This document shows positions 13,042 through 23,341 of a stretch of 64,000 nucleotides of DNA, piece after piece; position 1 is the stretch's first letter, and each line of letters begins with the position of its first letter. The notes under the pieces are model-generated. The model did not search any database. It was not told where the DNA came from and saw only the letters and a list, made by a program, of their open reading frames with translations. Source of the DNA: Basidiobolus meristosporus CBS 931.73 (Eukaryota > Basidiobolomycota > Basidiobolomycetes > Basidiobolales > Basidiobolaceae). A program made the position numbers and the translations under genes. The stretch spans positions 124,001 to 188,000 of the forward strand of contig MCFE01000012.1 in NCBI GenBank assembly GCA_002104905.1, in the 5' to 3' direction.

Positions 13042-13227
13042 TCAACCACAAGTGCTGATTTTACCCGATACTCTAAGCACTCTCTTGGCTGAATTCAGAT
13101 TTTGGAAAGCGGTGGCAATCCTAAGACACCGCAGATTGCCGTAGACTGCTTGAGCATGGTCAAGACGGCGAGGTTTGAAAGATAGCCAGTCTATTGACGC
13201 TGAAAACCTGGTGTTCCCGAAGCCCAA
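13042..13227 (-). pseudogene. Unidentified coding fragment
   Basis: A 61-codon open frame with gene-like codon use (TRFSASIDWLSFKPRRL, GNLRCLRIATAFQNLNSA) sits at the edge of the gene-bearing segment. It faintly recalls the leucine-rich part of fungal F-box proteins, but there is no domain hallmark. There is no clean start and no neighbouring exon was found. It is probably a remnant of a gene broken where the transposon block begins. Confidence 0.25.
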
Positions 13228-13399
13228 ACATTGCTGGCAGAATCGGTTGAACGGGTCTTTGAGTTACAGAATCGCATTAGTGGCGAGGTTTCTTTAACGG
13301 TCACAAACAGGTATGTTTCTCATCTTAGTCACCAAGTACTAGCATGGGTTACAATTGAGCGTAGGAGGTAATCTGGGCCCTGGCATTGAAGCATTGCGA

Positions 13400-15200
13400 C
13401 CTTTCCAAAACAATTATTTAATTATCATTGTAACAGGACTACTAATTATGATCAAGATTTGTTTTCCTATACTTCTGCGTGCTACTACTATCCAACTTGA
13501 TATCGTCAAAAGCCTAATGTAACGAATCTCCAGCAGCATGAAGAATATACATCTTTTCTACAAAGGAACATTGGATATATTTTCCCTGATTGCCAGTGCT
13601 TACCTTGAAGTATACATAGCCATCAAAAACCTGACCGTGGTATAATCCTACACCAGAACCAGAAGTTCTGTTTACAGACGGTCGTGTGCACTTGGCTAAA
13701 TACCATACGATTGTAGGTACTGGACTGTTGTGCCATAACTCTAGCTGTAACTCAAACTGACAACTCTTACTCCATATACTTTAGCCATCAGGGAAATACA
13801 TGGGCGAAGTGCATCATCAATAGTGCACTATGCTATACTTGCGCAATCATTTTTTCGCACCTACTTCACTTCCGTAAAGATTCTCTAATGACCAATCTGC
13901 TGATCTTAAATCCTAATTGGTATCACAATATAATGGCATTGCATCGCAGATTTGTGGAACTGTCGTCTTAATATATGTTAAAGTTCCTATATGTTGCACA
14001 TAACCATGTCAGATCGAATAAACACAAGCATTTCATTTATTATTATACATAAGCATCATACTGAACTCAAAGTCCCTATAGAAAATCTCAAACTTGGAAT
14101 CCATTGGGTAATCTGCAGGTATTCTAATGGAGTTTTTCCTTCAAAATTTTAGTTGCGATTTTTGGTGGAAGTGGTGAGCAGCAGATTACCAAATTTGGCA
14201 TGAATGCTAGTTGGCCTAGTCTCCTGGAAAATGTCTACTTGTCTGCCAACTAGATAGTACCTGAGATATTGGGAGTTGTCAGTTTTCACTAACCAGTAAC
14301 TCAGCTGATATTATGACAGTATTCTGCTGGCCTTCACTTGATTTTGTTTCTTAGGGAGTAGTCATAGAGCAGCCTAAAAAATTGCAGGTTCTGGAGCTTT
14401 GACAGTATGGTACAAATGATAGTTAAAGCAACAGTACTAATTCTAAAGTTAGTACTCATTAGAGTTGGATTTATTCTGTTGATCAGGTCAACTTTCAAGC
14501 TGCATATTAAGGTTTTATCATACACAATTACTTGTGTCTACAATCTAATTGGTGATGTACCTGCAGAAACTCTAGGTAGTAAAGAAGCACAATATTGGGC
14601 CAAGGTAATAATACTACCTTATAAAGTCCATTGCCAACTTGAAGATCCATGATAGCTCCAACAAATAGGTATTTGAGGAGCAATAGGAAGGTTGTGAAGG
14701 AGAACCAGCATGAATATGCTTATGCATATACATACATATAACTTATTGCAAGATTCAAGAGCGTCTTGTAAGTGACTTCAAGCATTACAGCAGCTGGTTA
14801 GTACTTGTAGTTTTGCTGAATACCAATGGGCTATTCATACCTTCAGAGGAGCATTATAAGACTGCTGATAAGATTGCTTTGCTAAAAATCCCAGGAGGCT
14901 GTGCACACTCTCTGGTAGCTTTTGGGCAATGTTGAATATCTTTACAAATCCCAGGCCTTCACTTATTCTAGCCACTAGTTCATTTCATTGGAATGAAATC
15001 TTCAATAAATAGCTCACTCTGTGGAATATACTGAGTCAATTTATTAAGCCTATAAATTGTTTTGGTTCAGGCTGAATATTGAGGACATATAGTATGCAGA
15101 CAAAATGTTGAGAAACCATCTCTAAATCTACATGGAATAAGGTTTTATAGATATCATACTTACACCTATGTACTCACCCAGATCAGTCCCTCAATTTATA
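13400..15200. other. AT-rich, CpG-poor DNA without recognisable genes
   Basis: CpG becomes scarce from about 13.9 kb onward. No frame over 81 codons exists and none resembles a protein family. The stretch probably consists of old, decayed transposon DNA at the boundary of the repeat block, but I found no clear copy of it elsewhere in the window. Confidence 0.4.
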
Positions 15201-15540
15201 GTCCACAAATCCTACAAAACTTGGGCAAGCCTTTTTATAGACATATAGTATATTTGTTCTATATGATTGGATGCTCAAAATATGAAGTATCTCACAGTTG
15301 TCAAACAGTATCAACCTTTGCACCCATAATACTGGGACTTTTCTAGGCATTCTCCATATTGCTTTGCCAACATCTTATAGGACTATAAACACTACTCTTA
15401 CACTCAATTAACCATCAAGTCATAGCCATGTAATCTACCAATCACTTCAAATGTATACAAACCACTCACAATAGCTTATGAGCCCCATTCTGTCACTCTC
15501 TGGAATGTCTTCTACTGCCATAATCAGATGTATTCAAATT
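15201..15540 (+). mobile_element. Copia LTR, primer-binding site and leader fragment
   Basis: The stretch to 15473 matches, in plus orientation, the LTR of the minus-strand copia element at 20283-20617 (shared TATAAACACTACTCTTACA-like and CAATTAACCATCAAGT-like strings). It is followed at 15474-15485 by GCTTATGAGCCC, the site used for first-strand priming, and by about 50 bases of gag leader (CTGTCACTCTCTGGAATGTC), where it stops. It is a truncated 5' end of a second copy in opposite orientation. Confidence 0.6.
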
Positions 15541-15595
15541 GCTGAAAAGTTATACACAGGTAATGGTTGTGAGGTCTGTAATAAAACCTAGTTAT

Positions 15596-15835
15596 TGTTG
15601 TAAGAGTCTTGGAGTTATTGGAAGCGATTGGGACAACAAGTAGATTATGTGGTTTTCACTTAATGATATATTCAATGCCAATGTGGCATTTATACTTTTG
15701 CATGGTTTTGGCATGGCAAACATGTAAAATAGGTTGAGGAAGGTCCCAACAAGGAATTGAGTCAGTATACACTAGGATTTGAAGGTAATTATTACAATAG
15801 TTATTCACTCAGCTAAGTCACTTAGATAATGGTCT
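15596..15835 (-). mobile_element. Additional copia LTR copy (truncated)
   Basis: Its 3' end (TGTTGTAAGAGTCTTGGAG on the plus strand) and the following 200 bases match the LTR at 20283-20617. No internal sequence is attached, so it is a solo or truncated LTR lying beside the copia element that begins at 15851. Confidence 0.55.
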
Positions 15836-16329
15836 ACATGTCATAGTGAATGCTGTAAGAGCTTTGGAGATACTAGAAGCAATTGGAAGAGTAAGTAGCT
15901 ATGTGGCTTCCACATAACTGCTTCTTCAAAGCAAAAGCAGTATTTATACCTTTAGATGGTCTTTTCAAGACAAACACATAAAAGTGGCTTGGGATGATCA
16001 CCAAAGTATATGTGCGAAGATTTGGGTTGTTTGTATTGTAGTATTTATTGCATTGTCACCTAAATATTCATGCTAGCTTGGTCACATTTATCTGATCCTA
16101 TGATTGGCATTCTCTACTGACCAAATTTTTTGTTGGAATTTGCTTAGAATATTTGCACCAAATTATCAAGTACTCAGATAAATACCATTATCAGAGTTGT
16201 CCAAAAGACACCAAACTTTGCACAAATATTCCTGCACCCTTCCTTAGCACACTCTACAGGTTTCTTTGTCTTACTTTATCAAAAGCATAAATATCATACT
16301 TTTGGTCAATAAATCTACAAATGAGTAGC

Positions 16330-19300
16330 ATGTATATCCCCACTAGTACTAATTTTGACCTGAGATATTCAAATTTGTTGCTAGCTGATGGGTAAGTAAA
16401 CATGTCTGGAATCATTTTATCTATAGGACAGTACACTAGGTTAGCTAAGTTATTCTCTATAGCTTCACATATGGGATGATGTCTAATATCTATGTGCTTG
16501 GTTCTAGCATGAAAAGTTGGATTTCTACCTGATTGTATACATCCATGATTACCTTAAAATAAAGTAATAGGAATTTTTTGACATAGGCCTAAGTCTGAAA
16601 AAAGCTTCCTTAGCCACATTGCTTTTTTTGTAGCTTCACAGGCTGCCATATACTCTGCCTCTGTGGTGGAAAGTGCCATGGTTGGTTGCATTCTTGAGTT
16701 CCATGAAATTACTCCTTTACAGTAAAGAAAGGTGTATCCTGTGGTAGATCTTCTGTCTACCATATTTTGTCCCCAATTAGCATCAGAGTATCCCACAAGA
16801 TCCTGTTCTGAATCCTTGTAAGTGTATCTTAAGCAGATATCAGCAGTTCCTTTTAGGTATGTAAAAGTCCACTTATCTGCTGCAATCTGATCAGATCCAT
16901 GGTTCTGATTATGCTGGCTGACAACTCCTACTGAATATGAGATATCTGGACATGTTCCAAGCATGATATACATCAGACTGCTGACCATAGATTGATAAAG
17001 AGAGTCAGGGCTTGCAGATGGCACAAAGCTCTCTTGATTTGGTTGAGTTTTGACCAAGTCAAGGTTTGTCTCCATTAGGGTAGCTGCCAGTTTACAGTCT
17101 CCCATTTGATACTTCTTTAGTATATCTTGAATATACTTGGATTGACATAGGCTTATAGTCTGGGTACTTCTGTCTGTGGAGAACCTTATCCTTAAGTAGT
17201 AGCTGAGTTCTCCTGGATGTGACATCTTGAACTCTTTAGATAGGCTGGATTTAGTCTCTTCCAATGTTGCTAGGTTATTGATGGCTATAATAAGATCATC
17301 CACATATAGAGCCAACAGAACTGGATTTGCTCTATCTGGCTTATAGTATATACTATAGTCAGCACTACTCTTTTTGAAACTCAAAGATTCCAAATTAGCA
17401 TCTATCTTGCAATTTCAGGCTTGTGGTGATTGTTTGAGACCATATAAAGATTCTTTAAGCTTGCAGTCCAAATGGGGGTTATCTTGGTCAGCAAACCCAT
17501 CAGGCTTGTCCATATACATATCCTCATCAAGTTCTCCATTCAAAAATGCAGCTTTTACATCCATTTGATGTATAAAAACTTATGTTTGCCTGCAATAGCC
17601 TATATCAATCTAATGGGATTAAACTTAGCTACCGGTGCAAAGGTCTCAGTATAGTCAAGTCCTTTTGTTTGAGAGTATCCTTTGGCCACAAGTCTTGCTT
17701 TGTAACTTTCAATTGTACCATTGGCCTTGTATTTGGTCTTAAAGACCCATCTGCATCCAATTAATTTTGGCTGATTGGCAATTGCACTAAGTCCCAAGTT
17801 TGATTTTCCATCCAAGCCTAATACTCCTCAGTCACTTCTGATCTCCAAAACTATGTCTGAGGGCTATTTCAGGGCTCTTCTACAGTCTGGGGCTTATAAA
17901 TCTTGACTGAATAGGCAAAGGCTAAGTTTGTACCCTCATTGATATAGTAATTTGGGCTATATCTGGTATGGTTGGATCTCTGGGCATTCAATACTGGAAT
18001 GATCACTTCTGGGATATTCCCGGGCACTGCTTCAGGCTGGACCACAGTTGTAAAGTCCTCTAGAGTGAGACATACCTCATTGTTTTGCTGTGATTCAATC
18101 CTGACATATGGTGGATTTGAAATCAGATTCTTGTCATCATTTGATGTCAATTTTGTGAAAATTATGAATTTTCATCAAACAACACATCCCTGGACTTGAT
18201 TAGCTTCTTTGCATTGGTACTGTAGAGTCTGCATGCTTTACTCTCATTGCAATAGCCCAAAAATATGCATTTTACACTTTTTGGCTCAGATTTTGACTGA
18301 TATCCAGGCAGATTCTTGGCATATGCTGTACACCCAAATATTCTTAGATATTTGGCACTTGGTCTGTATCAATACCATGCTTCAAATGGAGTAGAACCAC
18401 AAAGTATACTGTTATATTTTTGAGGTATACAGCTATGGCAACTGACTCCACCCAAAAATCATAGGAAACTTTTGATCATATATCATAGTTCTTGCCTTAT
18501 CAATTATTGATCTGTTTGTACATTCTGGTACTCCATTATGCTGTGGGGAGTATGGTACAGTAGTCTCTTGCTTTATCCCATGAATTTTGCAGAAGTGGAT
18601 GAAGAGTTTTGAGGTATATTCTCCACCTTTGTCAGAGCATGTTTTCTTGATTTTTTTGCCAGTTTCTCTCTCCACCATGGATTTAAACTCCTTGAACTTA
18701 GACAGAGCTTATTCCTTTCTCTCCATGAGGTAGACCCATGTGTATCTTGTATAATTATCAATAAAAGTGATTAAATACTGCATCCTGCCTAAGGATTAGT
18801 AATGCATAGGTTCACACAGATCTGAGCAAATTCAATCTAATTTTTTCTTAGTTGTGATTAACCCAAAGATCTTGAATGGTTATCTGGCTTGTTTCCCATA
18901 TATGCAGGCTTCACAGTGCTCTAAAGTAGCTAGGGGAGCAATTTTTACTCCAGAAATCAGCTGATCTTTGATCATTTTAGGCAAATAATCAAAATTGATG
19001 TGCCCTAATCTCCTGTGCCAAAGCATTGGTGCTTCTTCACATAGGTTACTTCAATTGGTTTCCAGATATGATGGAATATAAGTCAACTTGCATAGATTCT
19101 GATCTCTGATACCCAAAGCAATATGGACACCATTTGATCAGCAATTCTGCATCCAGAATTGTCAAAGCTGAAACTGAGTCTTTCTGCTGAGGCCTTGCTT
19201 ACAGATAGTAGGCTCTTGGCATTTTCTGGTACATAGAGTACTTCTTTAAAGGTCAGTGTATGACTACCTTCACTGCTTCTAAGGTTTACTTGGATAGTTC

Positions 19301-20251
19301 CTTCTCCCACTGCATCAAATGTACCATTGTCACCTATGAAACCTTCTTAATTGGAATTTCTTGATAATGGGTAAAAAGTTCCTTTTGGTGTGTAAAGTGT
19401 TGACATGCTCCAGGGTCAATGTACCACATCTGAAAATCCTTGCTTGTGGTCATATTTAGTGCACATATGAATAGTCTATCTTCAGTTGTTGCAGCATTTA
19501 CATATTCTGGCTTCTTTTGCTGATTATCTCTCTTTTTGAGACACCGGTCTGATGTGTGTCCTTTCCTTTTGCAGTAGTTGCAAAACAGGTTGCTGTTGCC
19601 TTTGTAGGGTCTTGGATACCTCCTTTGTTAGTTATCATTGCTTATTAAAGCATTTCTTCTTCCTTCTTATTGGTGCTTGATTTTCTTAATTCTTCATCCA
19701 GGAGCCTTCCATATATGTAATATAAGATCAAATCTTCAGTTCTAGACTCTTGGGCTGATACAAGGCCCTGAAGCTTGTCTGTCAGGCTATTCAGGATGGT
19801 TACTATCACATCCTCATCAGTAGCTGGTACTCCCACAGATTCCATTTCATCTACCAGCTGGGTAATTCTGTAGATTTTTCATTTCTTCTCCTAGCTGCAT
19901 CTTTGTAGTAAAGAATTTTTGGCTCAGGTACATTTTCTTAGCAGCTGAACATGACTGGTAGGTGTCTTCTAATGCCTTCCAGGTATTCTTTGCCATTTTT
20001 GCTCTTGAGCATTGAATAAGCAATTTAACCTTAATAATAAGGCCAATGCAGTTAGAGGCACTTTGTTCTTTCTTCTGGTACTTTAAGGCTTCCTCTCCCA
20101 TGCTTTGAGGAGGGCATTCTTCTTGCATGACAATATCTCAAAGGCCTCTTTCTTGTAGCAGCATATTCATCTTCACCTTCCACACTTGGTAGTTAGATCC
20201 ATCCAACTTTTCAGCAGAGGGAAATATTCCAGTAATAGCTGTAGTAGACAT
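16330..20251 (-). pseudogene. Copia gag-pol polyprotein, broken
   Basis: Gag starts at about 20251 (MSTTAITGIFPSAEKLDGS) and runs to about 19645. A CCHC zinc knuckle (CNYCKRKGHTSDRC) lies near 19560. The protease motif near 19430 reads DPGA instead of DSGA. Integrase remnants at 18433-18761 keep SDKGGEY and a downstream glutamate (VPECTNR). Reverse transcriptase is at 17815-16900 with YVDD intact, and RNase H follows at 16800-16600 (SDANWGQ, STTEAEYMAA). The pol tail (RTKHIDIRHH) ends near 16330. Many stops and frame breaks lie between these pieces, so it cannot make a polyprotein. Confidence 0.8.
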
Positions 20252-20282
20252 TGCAGAGAGTAACAGCATGGGGCTTACAAGC

Positions 20283-20617
20283 TGTTGTAAGAGTCTTGGA
20301 GGTATTGAGAGTGATTGGGAGAACAAGTAGATTATGTGGTATTCACTTAATGATTAATTGAATGTAAAAGTAGTATTTATACTTTGCATGGTCCTGACAT
20401 TACAAACATGTGGAAGAGGTTGAGGAAGGTCCCAAGAGCAGGTGTGGAAAGTTTGGAGCTGCTTGGACAACCTTGAGAATTTCCATGTTCTGGGCACCTG
20501 GTATTTTGGTGAAAATATTCTAAGTAAATCCCAATAAGGAATTTGGTCAGTATTCTCTAGGATCTAAAGGCAATGAGCTAAGTGACTAAGTTAGGTGAAT
20601 ATTTAGGTGGATAAACA
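20283..20617 (-). repeat. 5' LTR of degraded copia element
   Basis: The LTR is about 335 bases, TGT...ACA in minus orientation. A similar LTR in plus orientation occurs at about 43508-43785, and diverged copies lie at 15.2-16.3 kb. The outer edge at 20617 abuts the mitochondrial insertion directly. Confidence 0.65.
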
Positions 20618-21827
20618 TATCTTTAGTTAAGTAACCAATAAGTATATTTGCTAAAGCTAATACAATTAAAGGTAAACTCATTACCATACTAGGCTCATGA
20701 GCATGAAGGTAATTAGTTTTAGTTCCATTTGGGAAAGTTAAGAATGTAAGCACAATTCATCTAAAAGAATAAAAAGCTGTTATAATTGCAGTTAATGTAC
20801 CTAACTAATAAGCATTACCACCTGTAAATAAATATTGTCCATAAGCTACTTCCAGGATAAAATCTTTCAAATAGAATCCTGCTAAGAATGGTAATGCCAT
20901 TAGACTTAAGGAACCATTAAAATATTAGTGTAAGCAAAAGGTAATAATTGACTAAACCACCCATTTTTCTCATATCTTGCTCATCATTTAGGGCATGAAT
21001 TACCACACCTGCTGATAAAAATAATAAAGCCTTAAAGTGGGCATGATCTACTAGATGGAATAAGCTTGTTGAATAATTTGATAAACCTACCAACATTACT
21101 AGATAACCTAACTGACTACAAGTTGAGTAAGCAATTATTCTTTTTAAATCATTTTGAAGTAAAGCGCTCAAAGCACCAAAGAAAGCTGTTAATGCTCCTA
21201 TCCAAGTTATTATTAATAAAGGAGTAGAACTATATTCTAATAGAGGTGATGCTCTTAATAATAAATATACACCCACAGTCACCATTGTTGCTGCATGGAT
21301 TAATGCTGATACGGGTGTAGAACCCTCCACTGCATTGGGTAACCAAGTATGAAGTACTAATTGAGCTGATTTAGCCATTGCAGCTGTTGGTAATAATATA
21401 GCAATTAAGCTTAGTTTATTATCTTCCATAAGTAGAGCTAATGAGAATACTGTAGTTAAATCCAGATCTCCTGTCATTGCTATTAAAGCAAACATTGCTA
21501 CACTCATTCCCCAATCACCAATTATATTCATAACTAAGGCTTTAGTGGCAGCTTTATTTGCCTGTACTCTTCTAAACCAAAAGTTAATTAATAGATAAGA
21601 ACATATACCTACACCTTCCCACCCTATCAAAATAAGTAATAAATTATCACCTGTCACTAAAATTAACATAAAAAATGTGAATAATGATAAATAACTAAAA
21701 AATCTTTGTACATGTGGATTGTGTTCCATATACCTTGAAGAATAAATATGAACTGCTGTTAATACTATTAATACAGGTAATAATATTGATACTGTTAAAC
21801 TATCAAAATTAAATCCCCATGATATTA
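20618..21827 (-). pseudogene. nad5: Nuclear mitochondrial insertion: nad5 fragment
   Basis: This is the core of NADH dehydrogenase subunit 5 of respiratory complex I, read on the minus strand from about 21827 to 20618. A long open stretch (21729-20917) contains GDNLLLILIGWEGVGICSYL, the proton-channel signature KSAQLVLHTWLPNAVEGSTP, and DLKRIIAYSTCSQLGYL. Downstream it continues after a frameshift near 20917 with LMALPFLAGFY and HAHEPSMVMSLPLIVLALA. One tryptophan position is TGA (codon on the minus strand near 20757-20770, context SFR-W-IVLTF), as in the fungal mitochondrial code, and another is TAG. No ribosomal or tRNA neighbours are present. The composition is strongly AT-rich, unlike the nuclear genes. 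It is non-functional in the nucleus. The left edge meets the copia LTR and the right edge meets transposon DNA. Confidence 0.9.
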
Positions 21828-21940
21828 AAATTCTTTATTGCTGGTAAAGTATATATCTTCCAAACATATGCTTGGTTGCCACCACTTGTGCCATGAATAG
21901 CTCCAGAGTATCCACAAAGTACTTTTGATATTTAGCAAAT
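21828..21940 (-). mobile_element. Remnant of Plavaka-type element 3' tail
   Basis: The sequence around TGCTTGGTTGCCACCACTTG and CCATGAATAGCTCCAGAGTA matches 46120-46240, the minus-strand tail of a Plavaka-type copy. It is cut off by the mitochondrial insertion on the left and by a Harbinger-type terminus on the right. Confidence 0.5.
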
Positions 21941-22153
21941 AGACTTGTTCCACTGTACCATGCCAGGGTGCATGGTACAATCCATGGTTGTTAAGAACAG
22001 TCAGGTGCAATACTGTATTACCAGAAGGCAGGATTGCTCTTGGACAACTTTGCCCTATGTAAGACAATCTTGCACACTGCAACACAATCTGACACAATGA
22101 AGTTAGCACAGGTGAGTACACTAACTTGTAATGTTTGCATTACATGTCATGAT
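21941..22153 (+). mobile_element. Harbinger-family left end, cut by gypsy insertion
   Basis: It begins with the family terminus AGACTTGTTCC preceded by AAT, then follows the left end of Harbinger copy 1 (28734 onward) for about 200 bases: GGCAGGATTGCTCTTGGACA, GACAATCTTGCACACTG, CACAATCTGACACAATGA. It is interrupted at 22154 by the gypsy LTR. Confidence 0.65.
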
Positions 22154-22525
22154 TGTGAGTACTAAATGCAGTACCCACTCTTTGCCCAAGAGTTCTCCCC
22201 AGAGTCCTACCCAAAGTCCCCCAGTATCCTCCCTATGATTCCCCCATGTGCCCTCCCTCCTATCCCTACCATTATCTAGTTAGAACACTTACCATAACAG
22301 GAAGGTGTTCACACCCCTATTTTATAACACATTGACTATTATCTAAGCCCCCCCAAGTGATATATATATGTACCCAATTGAACCAAGACTGGGAGATTTT
22401 GGGACGGAATAAACACAAGTCTTTATTACCTTGCTACCTTCTATTGGAAGCTATTCTGAACCAAGTGGTACTGACTTGACCTACAAGCTCTCCCACTCAC
22501 CAAGTACAGTCAATAATAATCCACA
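22154..22525 (+). repeat. Gypsy 5' LTR
   Basis: The LTR is 372 bases with TG..CA-type ends (TGTGAGTACTAAATGC to ATAATAATCCACA). It matches the split 3' LTR and shows the uninterrupted string CCCAATTGAACC where the 3' LTR carries the Harbinger insertion. Confidence 0.92.
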
Positions 22526-22566
22526 TATTTGGTGCTGTCTCTGCTTAAATAAGCACAAGTGAGGTA

Positions 22567-23340
22567 ATGACTACTACAATCAAACTAAAAACATACAAGG
22601 GAAAGAGAGAGAAAGCCCTTGAGTGGTTTGATAAGTTTGAGAGAGTTGCGGTTGATGCAGGATGGGACAACAATAAGAAAGTGAGGGAGTTTGTAAGACA
22701 TATGGAAGGGTCAGCATGGCAATGGCATTACGGGTTGGAAGACGCAGTTAAAGACAACTGGGATGCACTAGTAGAAGCCTACAAGACACGCTTTATATAT
22801 GCCAAAGGATACCACTACAAAGCCCTTCTACTGTCCTCACAGAAGAAAAGCAGTGAGAGCTATGAAGCCTACACTAAGCTATTTCTCCAACAAGTTTGGT
22901 GTCTCCCAAAGGACAAAATTGCCAAACAACAGCTCATGAGGTATTACATCATGGGCATAGACAATGATATAAGACATAGGGCATCCAAAGAGCAACAGGG
23001 ATATAAACGCTGCAAGAGTTGGTCAGACAAGTACAAGGGATCATCTTGCTACGGGGGCTACCCTATAGTGATGCAAATGATCAAAGGACAGGGATCCCCC
23101 ATAAGAAAGGAAAAATTGCCTCCCCAAAAGACTATGAGTTAGAGGAATTACGGCAAAAGGTCCAAGAACTCTCAATTGACAATGTCCAAGAAGTCCCCAA
23201 AGAAGGTGATAAACTCTGGGAAGCTGTTGTAGATCTAAAGGTCCAGGTCCAAGCCCTGACTCAACAGATGGAATAACCGCAACAACAGTATCTGTGTTAT
23301 GTGTGTGGAGAGGTAGGTCACCCGGCCCACAAATGTGAAA
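22567..23340 (+). pseudogene. Gypsy gag, frameshifted
   Basis: The ATG at 22567 opens MTTTIKLKTYKGKREKALEW, followed by the retrotransposon capsid pattern WFDKFERVAVDAGW and DNWDALVEAYKTRF. After about 23000 the reading continues in another frame with ELEELRQKVQELSIDNVQEV and ends in a zinc knuckle CYVCGEVGHPAHKC at about 23296-23337. Gag packages the RNA and forms the particle. The frameshift near 22990 and a TAA before the knuckle break it. Confidence 0.8.
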
Positions 23341-23341
23341 A

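Larger units (their letters stand above)
15851..20617 (-). mobile_element. Degraded Ty1/copia retrotransposon
   Basis: This element is about 4.77 kb and reads on the minus strand. Its 5' LTR is at 20283-20617 and a diverged 3' LTR occupies roughly 15851-16316. The 5' LTR ends in ACA and is followed by a degenerate primer-binding site (20282-20270, GCTTGTAAGCCCC). Between the LTRs lie gag, zinc knuckle, protease, integrase, reverse transcriptase and RNase H remnants in family order. No matching target duplication was seen. It is clearly older than the copia element at 52.7 kb, judged by its many stops and unequal LTRs. Confidence 0.8.

Noticed and set aside
20618-21827. A functional nuclear-encoded nad5 gene
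   Set aside because: It has a frameshift near 20917, an internal TGA and TAG under the nuclear code, and lacks its N- and C-terminal parts.
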